Assembly: GCA_024195265.1 (NCBI GenBank) | Contig: JAJLRJ010000011.1 | Coordinates: forward strand, 62,001 to 126,000 | Origin: Dendrophyllia cribrosa | Lineage: Eukaryota; Cnidaria; Anthozoa; Scleractinia; Dendrophylliidae | DNA: 64,000 bases | Direction: 5' to 3' | Shown: piece by piece, positions 34,601 to 47,386 of the stretch | How positions within the stretch are numbered: position 1 is the first letter of the stretch | Layout of the letters: every line of letters begins with the position of its first letter | Notes under the pieces: generated by a model | Databases searched by the model: none | What the model was told of the DNA's origin: nothing | What the model saw: only the letters and a program-made list of their open reading frames with translations | Made by a program: the position numbers and the translations under genes

Positions 34601-34702
34601 GCCTTATGCTTGACTAATTCTTTAGGATCAGTTCACGAATTAGGGTAGGTTTATTACCGTTATCATCAGTTTTCATGATTTGTTTTTCTGTTTTGTTTGG
34701 AA

Positions 34703-34708
34703 AATAAA
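34703..34708 (+). terminator. polyadenylation signal AATAAA
   Basis: 103 bp after the stop of the intronless ORF; a second AATAAA at 34856-34861 is an alternative. Confidence 0.6.
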
Positions 34709-34966
34709 CTACTTTGGATAGAAACTTTGCATTTTAATAAGAAATGCTCTCAATTGATTGATCTTCATTTGATGTGCAATAGTGCTTTGATCTTACATGT
34801 AAACTCGGAATGGATAAAAATTGTGAAGTGCATCATGTAGTTGGTTGCTTATTACAATAAAGTCTTGAATGTTTGTTTTTGCTTTATGTTTGCCGACTAG
34901 AATATTTCAAAGTTACAATCAAGGAGTTGAGAAACGCGTAAAATATTTATAATATCTTTTCGTCGA

Positions 34967-35056
34967 GAGTCGAGGGGTTCCATTTCGAGGGTCGAGGCGG
35001 CAACAAAATAAGTAACAAATAAAATAAATTTAACCGTTTTAAAGATGCGATAAGAA
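34967..35056. repeat. TCGAGGG array unit, copy 2
   Basis: GTCGAGAGTCGAGGGGTTCC and TTTCGAGGGTCGAGGCGGCA, then an AACAAATAAAATAAA tail and CGTTTTAAAGATGCGATAAG. Degenerate relative of 31218-31345. Confidence 0.7.
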
Positions 35057-35086
35057 TTGCATGTGGACATGTAAACGAGGGAACAA

Positions 35087-35305
35087 CGTGAATATAACTC
35101 GTTCAGCCTCCTTCGCTTTCCTCGTGGTGAAGGTGCGAAGAAAAAAATGAATAACGAATTGTTAATTAATCGAGTAGACTACGAGCAGTCTCTCTTTTCC
35201 AGCTTAGTCCGTCGAGCGAGAAACGAAAAAACATTAGCGAGCGGATAATGGTCACGTGAAACTTGGGGCGAGGCAGGCGCGAGACTACAGACTAAGCCCA
35301 GGCGA
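35087..35305. repeat. shared module of the 31-44 kb mosaic
   Basis: Its left half is the complement of 43600-43695 (AATTCGTTATTCATTTTTT, CGAAGGAGGCTGAACGAG). Its right half is the complement of 37703-37812 (TAGCGAGCGG, GACTACAGACTAAGCCCAGG). So it joins two modules found separately elsewhere. Confidence 0.7.
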
Positions 35306-36825
35306 ATGCACGTTCACGGTCGAGTGATTTTTCGGTATCAGATTTTACTTCTCTTGACATCCTGTCAATCTACATGTCATCGCAATGCGGGAGATCTAAC
35401 CCGAAACCAGGCGGTGTGCGTCACGACTTGCAATGCCCCTTGGGTTAATTTGTGGAGCGGCTCATTTTCCCTTCGTCTCGACGGAGTGAGCATCTCCTAC
35501 GTTTGCGTTATTTAGCCTGAATTTAAATCTAGCGCCTTTTCTTTGGTAAAGTAATGAAATATACAAGTCTACAAATGCAAAAAGACTTCGCAAAGGCCAG
35601 TTTTTCTTTTTCTCAGAGACACTATTCTGATTTGAATCGAAACATGCAATCCGTTAATAAACAAGACAACCGGAAAGATCAAATTTACGCACGGGTCAAC
35701 GCCACGAGACCTAAATCACGCAAAGACCGCTCCACGTATTATACAGAACAAACTCTGCAACGCCGACAAAAGATGTCACTCTGAACATCAAAACCTATTA
35801 ACGTTTGAATGTTTTCTTCCTTCAACTATAATTGAGGAAAAATAGGCCGAAAAAAGATCAAACAAGAAGATGATAAAGGACGCGCGTGACCGCCGCGTGG
35901 GCGCAGAAAATTATTGTTACTCACCAGGAGACCTAGGCGAGTTGGTGAACTTATCAGTTTTGAACGGCTTCAACCGAGAAAACTAAAAGGGGTAGACCCG
36001 GGTAGACCCCGAAATTCTCAAAGAAGAAAGTCTAAATTAACTGTATGTCCCAAATTATTGACGAAAAACAAAGGTGTAAAGGAATGAGAAGTCTAAGAAA
36101 AGGTGTGAAAGTTCAGTTTACGATAATGTGGCAACTGAACCAAGTAGGTTTACTTTGAGATCAGCTAAGGCAGTCATTGTGCTCGAATGTAACATTTAAT
36201 TGTAGCCATGACGGAGAAGGGATATTTCTCTTTAATTCTGCCTGAAAACATTTTTAATTGACATCGCTGAAATCCTTGAAAAGGAACCATTTTTTCAACT
36301 CCACGCGCTGAAATAGCTTCTTGTTTGCCGCGAGGACTATTGTTTAAACAACGGCTTGCTATTGGTCAAATCTCGTGACGCACACCGCCTGACCCGAAAC
36401 CAAATGTTAGCACGAAGAGAGTAAAATGCCGCGAAAGATATGAGTTCTTTGAACGATACTCCGAAAAAAAGCCATTAGAGGTAACCAGCAAAGGAACCTT
36501 AAAGAGTGTACAAAAAAAACCACTTGCATCTGTAAGAATTACTAAACAGCTATCATTCTGAAGATTCAAATATTTCAAACCGGATGTAATGACGCGATGC
36601 TTCTGACAATGAAGATACTGCCCAGCTCTGAGAAACACATCAACTTAAACGCAGAATAAACTCCGAAGAGCTAAAAACAATTGCAAGATATCGCATAAGA
36701 CTTGGATCTTAGAATCCTTTAGTTGCAGCCATGACATTGATCTCGAGTGTTGACAACTCTTCACTGCGGCGATACCGCTTGTTGACAGATCTTCGATCAA
36801 GAGCCAATCAGATTTTTGAGTTGTG

Positions 36826-37672
36826 AGTAATAAGGCTTCTAATATTGCGTGCAGAGCTGAACTTGGTCGATTTCCTTTAAATATTGCCATTAATCTAAGA
36901 ATCCTCAACTACTTGTTATACCTTCAAAATAAACCCCAAGACTCTTTTGTTAAACAATCTTTCTTAATATCATTAGATCTTCACTCGAATGGTAAAATTA
37001 GCTTTCACTCTAATCTTATGAAGATATCCGAATATTTTAATTTCAGAAATTTTAACCTCGATTTATTAAACACCGCTGAAGTCAAACACTGTACAAATTT
37101 AATGAAACAGAAATATATTTCTTATTGGCAACATATACTTCAGCATTGTCAAAAACTAGAATTTTATAAGACTTTCAAGAACGAATATACCCCCTCAAAT
37201 TATCTAGGTCTAACTAGACGAGCATCTGATAGGAGGGCATTAACTAAATTACGTATAAGTAATCATAAACTTATGATCGAACTGGGCAGATACAACAAAA
37301 TTCCAAGAGACAAAAGGCTTTGCCCAGTTTGTGGTTCAAATGAAATCGAAGACGAAATCCATTTTCTTTTCTATTGTTCAAAATACGCAACAATAAGAGA
37401 TAATTTTTACAATAAAATACAAACTTTTATACCAAATATTAGCCATTTACCTGTAACTGAATTGATCATAGAATTAATGAATTCTTCCATTTACTTTCTA
37501 AACATGCAATTAATTAAATTTATTTCATCTTGTTTTGATTCTCGAGATAAAATTGTCACCAATGTAATTTAATTATTCACTTTTGTTTTCTTTCCTTTTG
37601 TTAGTTAGTTGAAAGCTTTTGCAATATTGTAAAATCTACAGTCATGCAAATAAAGCTAAATGTTGTTGTTGT
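36826..37672 (+). pseudogene. 5' truncated LINE fragment, RT C-terminus
   Basis: A frame of about 248 codons ending at 37572 carries the tail of a non-LTR retrotransposon polyprotein with a terminal zinc-finger-like motif CPVCGSNEIEDEIHFLFYC. It is similar in order and motifs to the 3' part of the LINE at 41100-43545. Ends with a (TTG)n run at about 37658-37672, a typical LINE tail. The reverse transcriptase core is missing, so it was truncated at insertion or later. Confidence 0.8.
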
Positions 37673-37810
37673 TGTGAGAGCAACTAATAATTCAAACGCC
37701 TGGGCTCAGTCTGTAGTCTCTCTTTTCCCGCGCGCCTGCCTCGCCCCCAGTTTCCGCTCGCTAATGTTTTTTCGTTTCCCGCTCGATGGACTAAGCTGGG
37801 AAAGAGAGAG

Positions 37811-39250
37811 TCTGGGTTTTGGTCGAGGGTCGAGTGTCGAGGGTAACATGTCGAGGGTCGAGGGTACAAAGTCGAGTGTCGAGGGTAACATGTCGAGGGT
37901 CGAGGGTACAAAGTCGAGGGTCGTAAAATCTTTTCATAGACTGTTTTCATAGACTGTCATCGAATAAAAAAAAGAAAATGTAGTTTTCTCGTTTTTTTGT
38001 CGGCGGTAAAACCATGACAAAGTGATGACAAATATTGGCAGCATTGCGGAACGCCCCTACTCCCAGTACTTTTTTGTCCTCTCCCAGTACCTTTTTTCGC
38101 TCGCAATCTTCATGTCTGTAAGACGCTAACATGTTCGTAGGTAGAATGCCCACGAAAGCTCCACGATCTTAAGTGCGCGGCTCGCGCGAGCAAAACGTCT
38201 GGTACCCAGCGTGTGTTCTAGTCTTCTAGTGAGGGGATGAAAATAAACCTCTCAGCGCTCAGTTTCTTTTCGCCATCTTGAAAGCTTGGGCGGCAAGTTA
38301 AGCGGTGGATCCTTTGCTTGGTCTTAAATAATTAAATTTTATGTTTTTCAGTTTTAATAAAACATTCGGCTCGCTATATGTTTCCTTTCTCGCGTGCGAC
38401 CAGGCAATATATAACATCCAGCATGCGGTCAGTGCAGCGAGAAATAGGAACTATCGACAAGGGTGTTGACCGTATCACATTACTTCACTCGTTATATTTC
38501 GCGGAGCTTCTAGTTTTAACTGTAGTGTGGCAGAACAATTCTGTTTTTCTGGAATTTCTTTTTTCATCGGAGATGTCAGGGCGTACATATGCTAAAGTTG
38601 TTTCCGGTGACGAGGCAGAAACCTCCCCTGAATGGTTAAGTTTATACCAGCAAGAAGATGAAAGTGCGGCTTTGAAACTGGCTCTTGAGAGAAGCAAGGT
38701 ACGGCTAATCAAAGATCAATTATTAAATTAAGCTGTATTATTCAACATTTTTAAAATTTTACTTTATTTTACTTTTTAACATTTTTATGGGTCCAGTCCA
38801 TCTTTTCCATAGTCCAGGGTCCAGTCGAGGTTCAAGTCCTTCTTTTCAGTTCACGACAACTGTTATTACAATTCACGACAGAACACACGCTGGGATAGTG
38901 GAGCTTTCGTGGGCATTCTACCTACTAACATGCGTCTTACAGACATAAAGATTGCGAGATGGGAAGTCGCGTGCGAGCGAAAAAAGGTACTGGGAGAGGA
39001 CAAAAAAGTACCGGGGAGTGGGGGCGTTCCGCAATGCTGCCAATATTTGTCATCACTTTGTCATGGTTTTACCGCCGACAAAAACCGGGAAAACTATATT
39101 TTCTTTTTTTATTCGATGACAGTCTATGAAAACAGTTTATGAAAAGATTGTACCCTCGACCCTCGACATGTTACCTTCGACCCTCGACTTTGTAACCTCG
39201 AACCTCGAAATGTTACCCTCGACACTCGACCCTCGACCAAAACCCAGAAT
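37811..39250. mobile_element. foldback-like element with TCGAGGG arrays in both arms
   Basis: Arms 37811-38220 and 38881-39250 are inverted copies (TCTGGGTTTTGGTCGAGGGT outside; GGGCATTCTACCTAC and CCCAGCGTGTGTTCT inside). Each arm has a 42-bp higher-order unit made of TCGAGGG/TCGAGTG heptamers with AACATG and ACAAAG spacers. About 660 bp of different sequence lies between the arms. Long inverted arms built of short tandem repeats are the hallmark of foldback (FB/Galileo-like) transposons; family membership is inferred. Confidence 0.75.
38574..38731 (+). CDS. small ORF between the foldback arms
   Basis: 52 codons from ATG (MSGRTYAKVVSGDEAETSP) to TAA at 38729-38731, acidic and helix-prone. 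AAG followed by gtacgg at 38697-38704 could be a splice donor, which would make this a first coding exon carried by the element. I do not recognise it and chance remains possible. Confidence 0.3.
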
Positions 39251-39279
39251 CGGAAAGAGAGACTGCTCGTAGTCTATTA

Positions 39280-39415
39280 ATCGAGGGTCGAGGGTTCCAT
39301 GTCGAGGGTCGAGGGTAACAAAATAAATAAATAAATAAATAAATAACAAATAAAATAGAAACAAAAATTCAATTAAGAAAGAATTTGCTGAACCGTTTTA
39401 AAGATGCGATAAGAA
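39280..39415. repeat. TCGAGGG array unit, copy 3
   Basis: Directly right of the foldback element: ATCGAGGGTCGAGGGTTCCA, GTCGAGGGTCGAGGGTAACA, a longer (AAAT)n run, AAAAATTCAATTAAG and CGTTTTAAAGATGCGATAAG. Closest to the copy at 31218-31345. Confidence 0.8.
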
Positions 39416-40630
39416 TTATCAATTATCAATTGTCAAGGAAACTCGGGCGAATCGGTCATACTTTATTAAATTTGTTTTTCCAGCGACGGAAAAAGTCGAA
39501 TAGAAAATATGTCATTGCGATTTACAATAACTAAACGAAGAGGAATCTATATTCTCGAAACTAACTGAAATCCAACTACCACTATACCGGTACATGACTG
39601 AACTGTTGTGCTTTCAAAGCGGAAACGCGCTATGATCTAAATTAAATTAAAGGATTTGATCGATTGATCACCGACACCGGAAATCGCGGGTTTTAATGCT
39701 GTTTGTCATTTTTTTCTGCCTATTGTTCTCGATCCGCAAAAGAAATTCCTGCACAATTATCAATGTTCTGCTGCTTGAACAGTAAATCACAACAGAAATG
39801 TCAAACACCCTGAGAAACAAACTAAAAACCGATGGAGACTCATCGGCGCAGTACATCATGAGGCGTTGATGGCGGCAGTATCATGTCGTGAAACTAATCT
39901 GGTTTTAGCCTACGTGCAAATCCAAAGGAAATCAGAGGCGTCTGCATGCAGACTACAAATTTCCTCGCATAATAGCCGATGCGATTATTTCGTTTTTTGG
40001 CACGGAAAGGGGGCGACTATTCGAAGGACGGCGATTAATTAAGTGAGACGATTATTTTAAATTTCACTCGACGTAAATCGTTTTCTTATTTGTTAGCTTA
40101 TCCCATTTCCGCACGATAATGGGCTTTCTAAATGCTCTTGCTGTATGGAATATGCGGAGTGCGGAGTGTGGAAAATGCGGTAACCCAAATTAAATTGATT
40201 TCTTCTTGGTTTCTAAATTTCAAGAGCTCGAGTATAGTGGGATCGGATTCCACTTCAGTCGGCGCGGCAAGCTGTGCTGTACCCTGGGTGCCAGAGGTTT
40301 TTTTTACTCATGGTATTCAGAAAACGGACCTCTGGATACAGGGTGGCTGTGCTGACGTCAGTGAAACACTGAAAGAGAATAGACCACAGGGAACCCACAC
40401 AATCTGTTTGTGTAACATAACCGTCTGTAATTTTATAGGAAATGCAGGGACACACAACATACAATCTTTGGTAAAATGCATTATTTTATTTAAATAAATT
40501 AAAATAAATGATATTAAAGCATTTCCAGGTGTTCTTCTAGGTTGCTGGTAAAAATATATCTGTTCCTTTTCCCCAGCATAACACATAGAGAAATTCCCAG
40601 CCAGCTGGATAAAAAAACGTCTGTTTTCCC

Positions 40631-41096
40631 AAAAAAATTACTTCCAATAAAGATTTGAAAACAAAATCTACCTTACCATCAGCACACAAAGAAACATCAT
40701 GCCCGAATATGCCCTGCCCGAATATACCCTGCAGCCACAAGGTCCACAAAGTCTTTAATGCGAAAACAGGTAACATGTTTTGTAAACTGGCTTCTGGAAC
40801 AATTTTTGATGCACCAAGAAGCTCATAAAAAACATTCTAGCACTTCTACACTTCTAATATGTTTTTATTGAAGTTTTTATTAACGTTATATAGCTACCTT
40901 CTCTTTTCACTGACAGTCACAAGTCAGGTAAATCTGTGCTTAGAAATATCTTTTTGATTTTCTTAGCCGATTGAGCTCAAACTTGTCAACATGACATATA
41001 TTTCAAACCAAAAATACATCGTATTTTTCTTTGCTTGTCAAAACCCTGAATTGCTAACGACAGAACGGTATTTTCAGTTTCATTTATGACGTTTTA
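40631..41096. repeat. right arm of the approx. 9-kb inverted-repeat pair
   Basis: Complement of 32112-32549 with small indels, including a local duplication GAATATGCCCTGCCCGAATA. Its outer edge (CATTTATGACGTTTTAC) touches the start of the LINE remnant. Confidence 0.88.
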
Positions 41097-41099
41097 CCT

Positions 41100-43545
41100 G
41101 TTCGTTGATACACTTATTCTAGATGAATTCCAATCACGTATTTTAATTTTCGAAGGAACGGATTTTGACAATTCAAGTGATGGAACTAATCTTGCCACTC
41201 AAACATTCACTAATCTTCTAAAGGACATATCTGCGTTCTCTCAAATTAAACCACCAAAAGAAGACTAATACAAAACAACGCTCAAAGAAATGGTTTGACC
41301 AAGAATGCCTCCTTCTGAGTAAGACTTTGACCGAACTATCTAATAAAAAACACAGAAATCCTTATGATGAAACTCTTAGGCAAGAGTATCATAAGGTACG
41401 TAAAAAATTTAAAAAACTCATCAAATTCAAGAAAAATAATCTACTTAACTCAAAAATCGATAACCTAGTAAAACACGAAAAAAACCACGAATTCTGGAAC
41501 TATTTGAAATCACTGAATGAAAACTATATAAATGTTAAGGACAGAATTCTAGAAGCTCCCATTGACAAACTGTACAATCACTTTGAAAATTTGCATTCAA
41601 AGCCACAACCTTCTTCCTTATCTCAATTCCACAAGACTGTTTAAAAAGACAAATCGGCGTTAGAAAAACAGAAAAAAGATCACAACTACTTAGATGACCC
41701 TATTTCTTTACATGAAATCGAAATTGCAATAAAGCGTTTAAAATCCAGAAAAGCCCCTGGTCCCGACAGAATACGAAATGAAATGCTTAAAACTGGTTCT
41801 TCCGTCACTTAAAATCTGCAATTTGTAAACTGTTTAACCTTATCCTCGCCAGTGGGATCTTTCCACAAAGTTGGTGCGAGGGTGTAATAACTCCTATATT
41901 TAAATCTGGTGACAAACAAGACCCTGGAAACTACATGGGTATCTGTATAAACAGCTGTCTCGGAAAACTTTTTTGTGTTGTACTCAATAACCGTTTGAAA
42001 ATTTCATAGAAGACCACAATATTTTACACAAAGCTCAAATTGGCTTCATGTCGATCAAATCATCGTACAACTGATCATATCTTCACCCTTAGAACCTTAA
42101 TTGATAAATATGTCACTCATACATCTAAAGGCAAACTTTACACCTGTTTCATAGATTTTAAAAAGGCCTTTGATTCAATATGGCATGACGGTTTACTTTA
42201 TAAATTGCTCAAATATAAAATTGGAGGAAACTTTTATGGCCTGATTAAGACTCTTTATTCCAAAACAAAATGTTCAATTAAACATGGTTTCCGTAGAAGT
42301 AAATTAAATTTTTTGACTACGGTAATGGTGTTAGACAAGGCTGCATTCTTTCCCCGTTGCTTTTTAACCTTTATTTAAATGACATTCCCTTCCTTCTTGA
42401 TAAACAAGACACAGACCCTGTAATGTTACCAAATGGTTCATCCTTAAATTGTCTACTGTATGCAGATGACCTAATACTAATTTCTCATTCGGCTGCTGGA
42501 TTACAAAATGCACTATCCACGCTTTCCCAATTTTGCAGCGATTGGAGGATGAACATCAATACCAAAAAGACAAAAGTCATGATATTTGAAAAGAAACTGA
42601 GGAAGAGTCGACCCTTGTAAAGCACAATTTCTTTTTTAATGATGACAACATAGAAATTACCAATAACTACACTTATCTCGGGGTCAGGTTTTCAACAAAT
42701 GGTAATTTTAAAGAGAACAAAGTGATCCTAAAGGAGAAAACAAGAAGATCATTCTTTGCAACTCGTCGTTACCTAGAATTTCTAAAACTGCCAATTGATG
42801 TTATTAATAAGATATTTAATTCTTTATACCTCCCTATTCTCATGTATGGCTCTGAAGTTTGGAGCATTTATGATAAAGATAACTATAACTCATGGGAAAA
42901 AGATGTAATCGAAAAAGCGCATATCTTTCTTTGCAAACAAGTTTTAGGCGTAAATGAACGATGTCCAAATGTAGCCTGTAGAAATGAACTTGATCGATTG
43001 CCACTCAAAGAAATAGCCGATTTAAATATTATAAAATTTTGGATTCACTTAGAAAATCAACCGGAAGATAGTATCGCTAGACAATGTCTAAAAATATCAA
43101 AAGAACTAGCTGATAAAAATTTCATCAGCCTTATGCAAAAAGTTAACAACCTCTGTGAAAGGTCAAATTTAAATCCATTAAATTTAGCTATATACGATTC
43201 TTCGTCTTTCCTCTCGCAAATTCGTTCATCTTTAAACAAAAAGATTACTGAACATCAATTAAATTTGATAAAACATAACAAGAAGTTAATGTTTTACTCG
43301 CAGTTCAGAACCGACTGTCACAAAGCTGACTTCTTGAATAAAATTAACAATCCCCTTCATAAAAAAACCGTAAACAAATTTCGGCTTGGAAATCATCAAT
43401 TAAGGATTGAGACTGGCAGACACACAATTCCTAAAACACCAGACAATCTCCGAATCTGTCCTTTCTGTCAATTGAATGAAGTTGAACATGAATTACACTT
43501 TATACTTTCTTGCCAACTTTACGATAACCTCCGTTATCCGTCAAT
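41100..43545 (+). pseudogene. LINE (non-LTR retrotransposon) remnant with RT domain
   Basis: Reverse-transcriptase landmarks appear in order across several frames: KSRKAPGPDRI (about 41745), NYMGICINSCLGKLF (about 41930), FIDFKKAFDSIWHDG (about 42150), YADD at 42459-42470, TYLGVRF (about 42670) and a C-terminal CPFCQLNEVEHELHFILSC (about 43460-43515). The endonuclease is missing. At least five frameshifts or stops (near 41268, 41643, 41810, 42010, 42325) show it is dead. It ends abruptly at a TCGAGGG-type module. Confidence 0.85.
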
Positions 43546-43559
43546 CTTGAATTTTTGTT

Positions 43560-43695
43560 TCTATTTTATTTGTTATTTATTTATTTATTTTGTTGCCCTC
43601 GACCCTCGATTAATTAACAATTCGTTATTCATTTTTTCTTCGCACCTTCACCACGAGGAAAGCGAAGGAGGCTGAACGAGTTATATTCACGTTGA
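43560..43695. repeat. mosaic module: reversed TCGAGGG tail plus flank
   Basis: Reads TTTATTTATTTATTTTGTTG then CCCTCGACCCTCGATT, the reverse of the array tails. It continues into the sequence whose complement lies at 35087-35172. It replaces the true LINE 3' end. Confidence 0.7.
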
Positions 43696-44520
43696 CAGAT
43701 TATTCTAGTTTACAAACGAAACTTGAATATTGTTTGCGATGAAGAACAAAGTCACCTGCCCTAGCATGCAGACCACAACATTTTCTGAAGCGAAGGTTTA
43801 TTTTGTCAACACGTGGATGAATGACGATAACTTTGAAACATCTGCAACTACGTACTTTAGGTAAGAAAAATATATTGTTATATACGGTTTCCTTGCAGCA
43901 TTTATTGAGGGTTGTTTTCAAGCAATGGTTTAAACGATCGGATGATTCAGTTTACATTCGACGCTATTAATCGGCTTTACTTTACCGTTAGCCTGCAACT
44001 ACAAATTCAGCCGCCATATTTAACAATTGCCTCTTGTCAACCGTGCACTACTGATATAACCGTTGTATATGGTTTGAGATACACGCAGTCTGGCACAATT
44101 AGGCAATTTTATTCTGGTCAATTTACATCGGACGCTATAAGTTGCTGCGTAGTTAGTCTACAACTAAAATGTCAGCCATATTTAACACTGAATTGCCTCT
44201 TAAATAATCGGGTGTGTATAGTAAATCGTTCTACATGGTTTGAGATAGACACAGACATAGTCTGGTACACAATATATGATGTGTTGCCATTGTAAAGTAT
44301 CGCATTTTGTTAATATAAATTATAATGTTACTTTTAACAAGTCTTTAAGTTTTCAATCAACTTTTGTGTGGCTGTAGCTCACAGGGTCAGCACGAGCGTT
44401 TTCTTAAAGTTCTATATATACAATGCCTATAATTACTTCCGCTTTGCGCCCTTTATTTACTGAGGTATCCTCGCAAGTTTGGTTGAGGAATAGCGAGTTC
44501 TGAACAACTGAGGCTTTATA

Positions 44521-44664
44521 TAGGTGGTTTTCATGTTACGTCATCGCCGCCATGCTGGTGGACATAAACAATAGTTCTCTCATTAGCTCTTTTTGTTCGT
44601 CACCTGCATTTGTTCGTTTCGCTATTGTTATCTATGTGTCTAGAGATTGATTGCAAACCACCTA
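44521..44664. mobile_element. MITE with TAGGTGGTTTTCATG ends
   Basis: Left TAGGTGGTTTTCATGTTACG and right TTGCAAACCACCTAT are imperfect complements; similar to 23284-23440. Confidence 0.6.
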
Positions 44665-44669
44665 TACGG

Positions 44670-45313
44670 GGCACCACGGCAGAACGCACTGCGCATGAGT
44701 AGAAAACTGAGCATCCGGTGAATTACGCATTTCCGGTGACATACTGTAATCCCATGTAAATGTTGTAGTTAATTTGTTTATCTCAGGTAATTTTTATTTT
44801 TCCATTGTTTTTGGGTATGGTAATATATGCTCATGAATTTGAAACAAAGGAAAAACAAAAATTACCTGAAATAAAAAATGAACTACAACATAAACAACAT
44901 AAAACTCCCGTACCGCGAAGTTTGAAAACAAAAAGTAAGAGTTATAAAACAAAGGTAGAGAAAAAGTTTGTTTCGTTGAAAAGTTTTTTCATCGTTCAAG
45001 TTTCAAGCGTTTGCACCAAGGGGTTTGGTGTTTGCACCAACAACGAAATATGAACAAATAATTTTTGCATCGCATTTTTTCACAAAAAACAAGTCTTCAC
45101 TCCATCTCGAAATGTATTCATGCAAGAACCGATCGTGTACGTACCATAATTTTCTTCGGTTTTGGTCCTTTCATCATTGCATCTAGAAAATCTAGGTCTG
45201 TTGGTTCATGCAGAAGTGTTGTTTTATGCTGTTCGCATCGATGTTGACTGGTAGTTTAACGGACCGGAAGTGCTTGAAGTTTACGCATGCGCAAACGTTC
45301 TGCCGCGGTGCCC
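44670..45313. mobile_element. hAT-like MITE flanked by CTATACGG
   Basis: 8-bp direct repeats CTATACGG at 44662-44669 and 45314-45321. Inverted ends GGCACCACGGCAGAACG and complement. It lies immediately beside the MITE at 44521-44664. Superfamily inferred from the duplication length. Confidence 0.75.
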
Positions 45314-46979
45314 CTATACGGTCTTTCACCTCAGTGGTGACCAGTCTTCACGCACACGATTCACAAGGTACGTATTTATTACTAGAAGTAATCACAGATT
45401 AAAGTGCGTCTCGTTGTGACATGGCATTCGCGTTTCAGGCATGTTTCTGGTTCTTTCTTAATTTAGGGCCGGCTTGTAGTTGTGGAACGTTGTACGTTGT
45501 CGAAAGAGCTGTCAGAGCACGAGGCAGCAAAAAAAGTGCGCAGGTCAAAACACGCGCTAAGCATGCGGGATACTATTGTGACGTTTCAAGATGGCGCAGA
45601 TTTGGTACCGACACTTTTCTCGATTCGTTCCGCCTAGCCGACAAGATTAGGAAGCGTCTCCTTCGTCGACGCAATAAGAACAACTGCTTTTCTATTTGCC
45701 CTCGCGACTATGCCTGGAAGAAATAAGAAAGACTAATCGCAATCTGGAAAAATTAAACGGGTAAAAAAAACCTTATCTTTTGTCCCAGTATGTGTCAGTG
45801 TTATGAGGTCAAGACAACCAACCTCCCTCGAAAGAAATTTGGACCAGGGAGGGTGTGGGTGGAGGCTTCAATCCCATTACACGATAGTGTACTCAAATCC
45901 GTCTTCGGGGATGTGGTATTCATCAAGGGGACTAGAGGCAATCGAGGCACCTAGAAGCAAGTTTTAATGCATACTTATGTATTTTTCCAGTGTTTTTGGA
46001 ACCTCCCCCAAATAAGGAAGTCCAAATTTTTTTACTGCCCTGGCGCTGATACACTTTAACTCAAGTCTTTCCCTATAAGAAAGAAAGTTGTATGCTCTAA
46101 CATTTATAGCTAATTTCATGGCTGTTTTGCCATCATTGTTGGCATAATCATGATGAGCACCTCCATCTAACAACAGCTGCAGCATATCAGTTATAAGATG
46201 GTAATTTTTCCAATGCCTGGGATTAAAAGTTGCAGCTCTGTGTAGTGGAGTGTCCCCATTGTTGTTGACAGCATTAACATTAAACCCTGCATTTAAAAGA
46301 AGCTCTACTGTCTTAACACATGGAAATCCAAACAAAGGTGAATTATCATAGTCCCATAAATGCCCTCTAATCGGGTCTCTACCAGCAGCAGCTAAGTGCA
46401 ACAATGTATTTCCATTGCCATCACGTGGATTCAAGGAACATAGCTTCTGTAGTGACAACAACATACTTGAATTTTCGTCTTCTTTGCAACACTCCCCACA
46501 AAGTTCATCTTTGGCAAGGAATTGCAAAAGTTGTAAAATATGATCAAATACAGGTACATGTACGTCATTGCGAAAGAGATCGGTCCTTTCAGTCACAGCC
46601 CCCCTTCTACGGAACAATCTGCCTGATGGAATAAGAACAAATATTGAACCATTAGGTGTTTTTTTTAAAAGTAGATTGAGAACGTTTTTATTCAAACAGA
46701 CATTGTTGATTTAAATAAGAAATGTAATTTTATACTTTATATGTATTTTAGGTGCATTTTATCTGTTTAATAGTTTTAAATGATGTGGACTATATTGTAT
46801 TTTTTTCTATTTTAAACATAACATTGTAAAGTGCTATTGGCTTCTTAGTGGAAATTATAGTGCTACATGTATATAAATAAAGGTTATTTTTTATTATTAG
46901 TAATAGTAAATGGAATGAGTGGAGTATAATAATAATTAATGTGTAATGGCGCAAGTAATTTCAAATTGGCTGAGCACAT

Positions 46980-47263
46980 AGAGCAGTTTTCAATTGAGTG
47001 TCGTAAAACCAAAACCAAAGTAATTACTCTGACCAATCACAGCAGTCGTAAACAATCCAATGAACCGATCAGAGCTCGAAGCAATTACATGTCGGCGACA
47101 CCAAGCGTGGGAAAACACGTGAGAGCAAGTCACGATTGGTTTTGGTTTTACTTCTGATTGGCCGAGAAAGTGGTGCGAGACTTTTTAGCCAATCACAAAG
47201 CGAAGCAATGAAAAACCAAAGCAATTGTGTAATTACTTTTCACGCTCAATTGAAAACTGCTCT
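46980..47263. mobile_element. MITE, GAGCAGTTTTCAATTGAGTG family
   Basis: Inverted ends AGAGCAGTTTTCAATTGAGT and complement, with TA on each side. Inside the Fem-1-like intron. A degenerate sister is at 26571-26866. Confidence 0.85.
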
Positions 47264-47386
47264 AGTGCGAGGAAATAATTTACAAGCCTGAATTATCCCT
47301 AGATTGTACGACAAAAAGTTCAATTACTAATTTAATTGCATTAATAATAAATTTCGAGATTAAAAAGTCTGTGTGGACTTTTTTTT

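Noticed and set aside
35554..35784. 76-codon plus-strand frame
   Set aside because: Polar composition without motif; lies in repeat-rich DNA near short inverted words shared with 36370-36410.
45421..45726. 101-codon plus-strand frame with a basic C-terminus
   Set aside because: No recognisable domain, high Arg/Cys content from GC-rich sequence, no splice or poly(A) support; left out as a gene.
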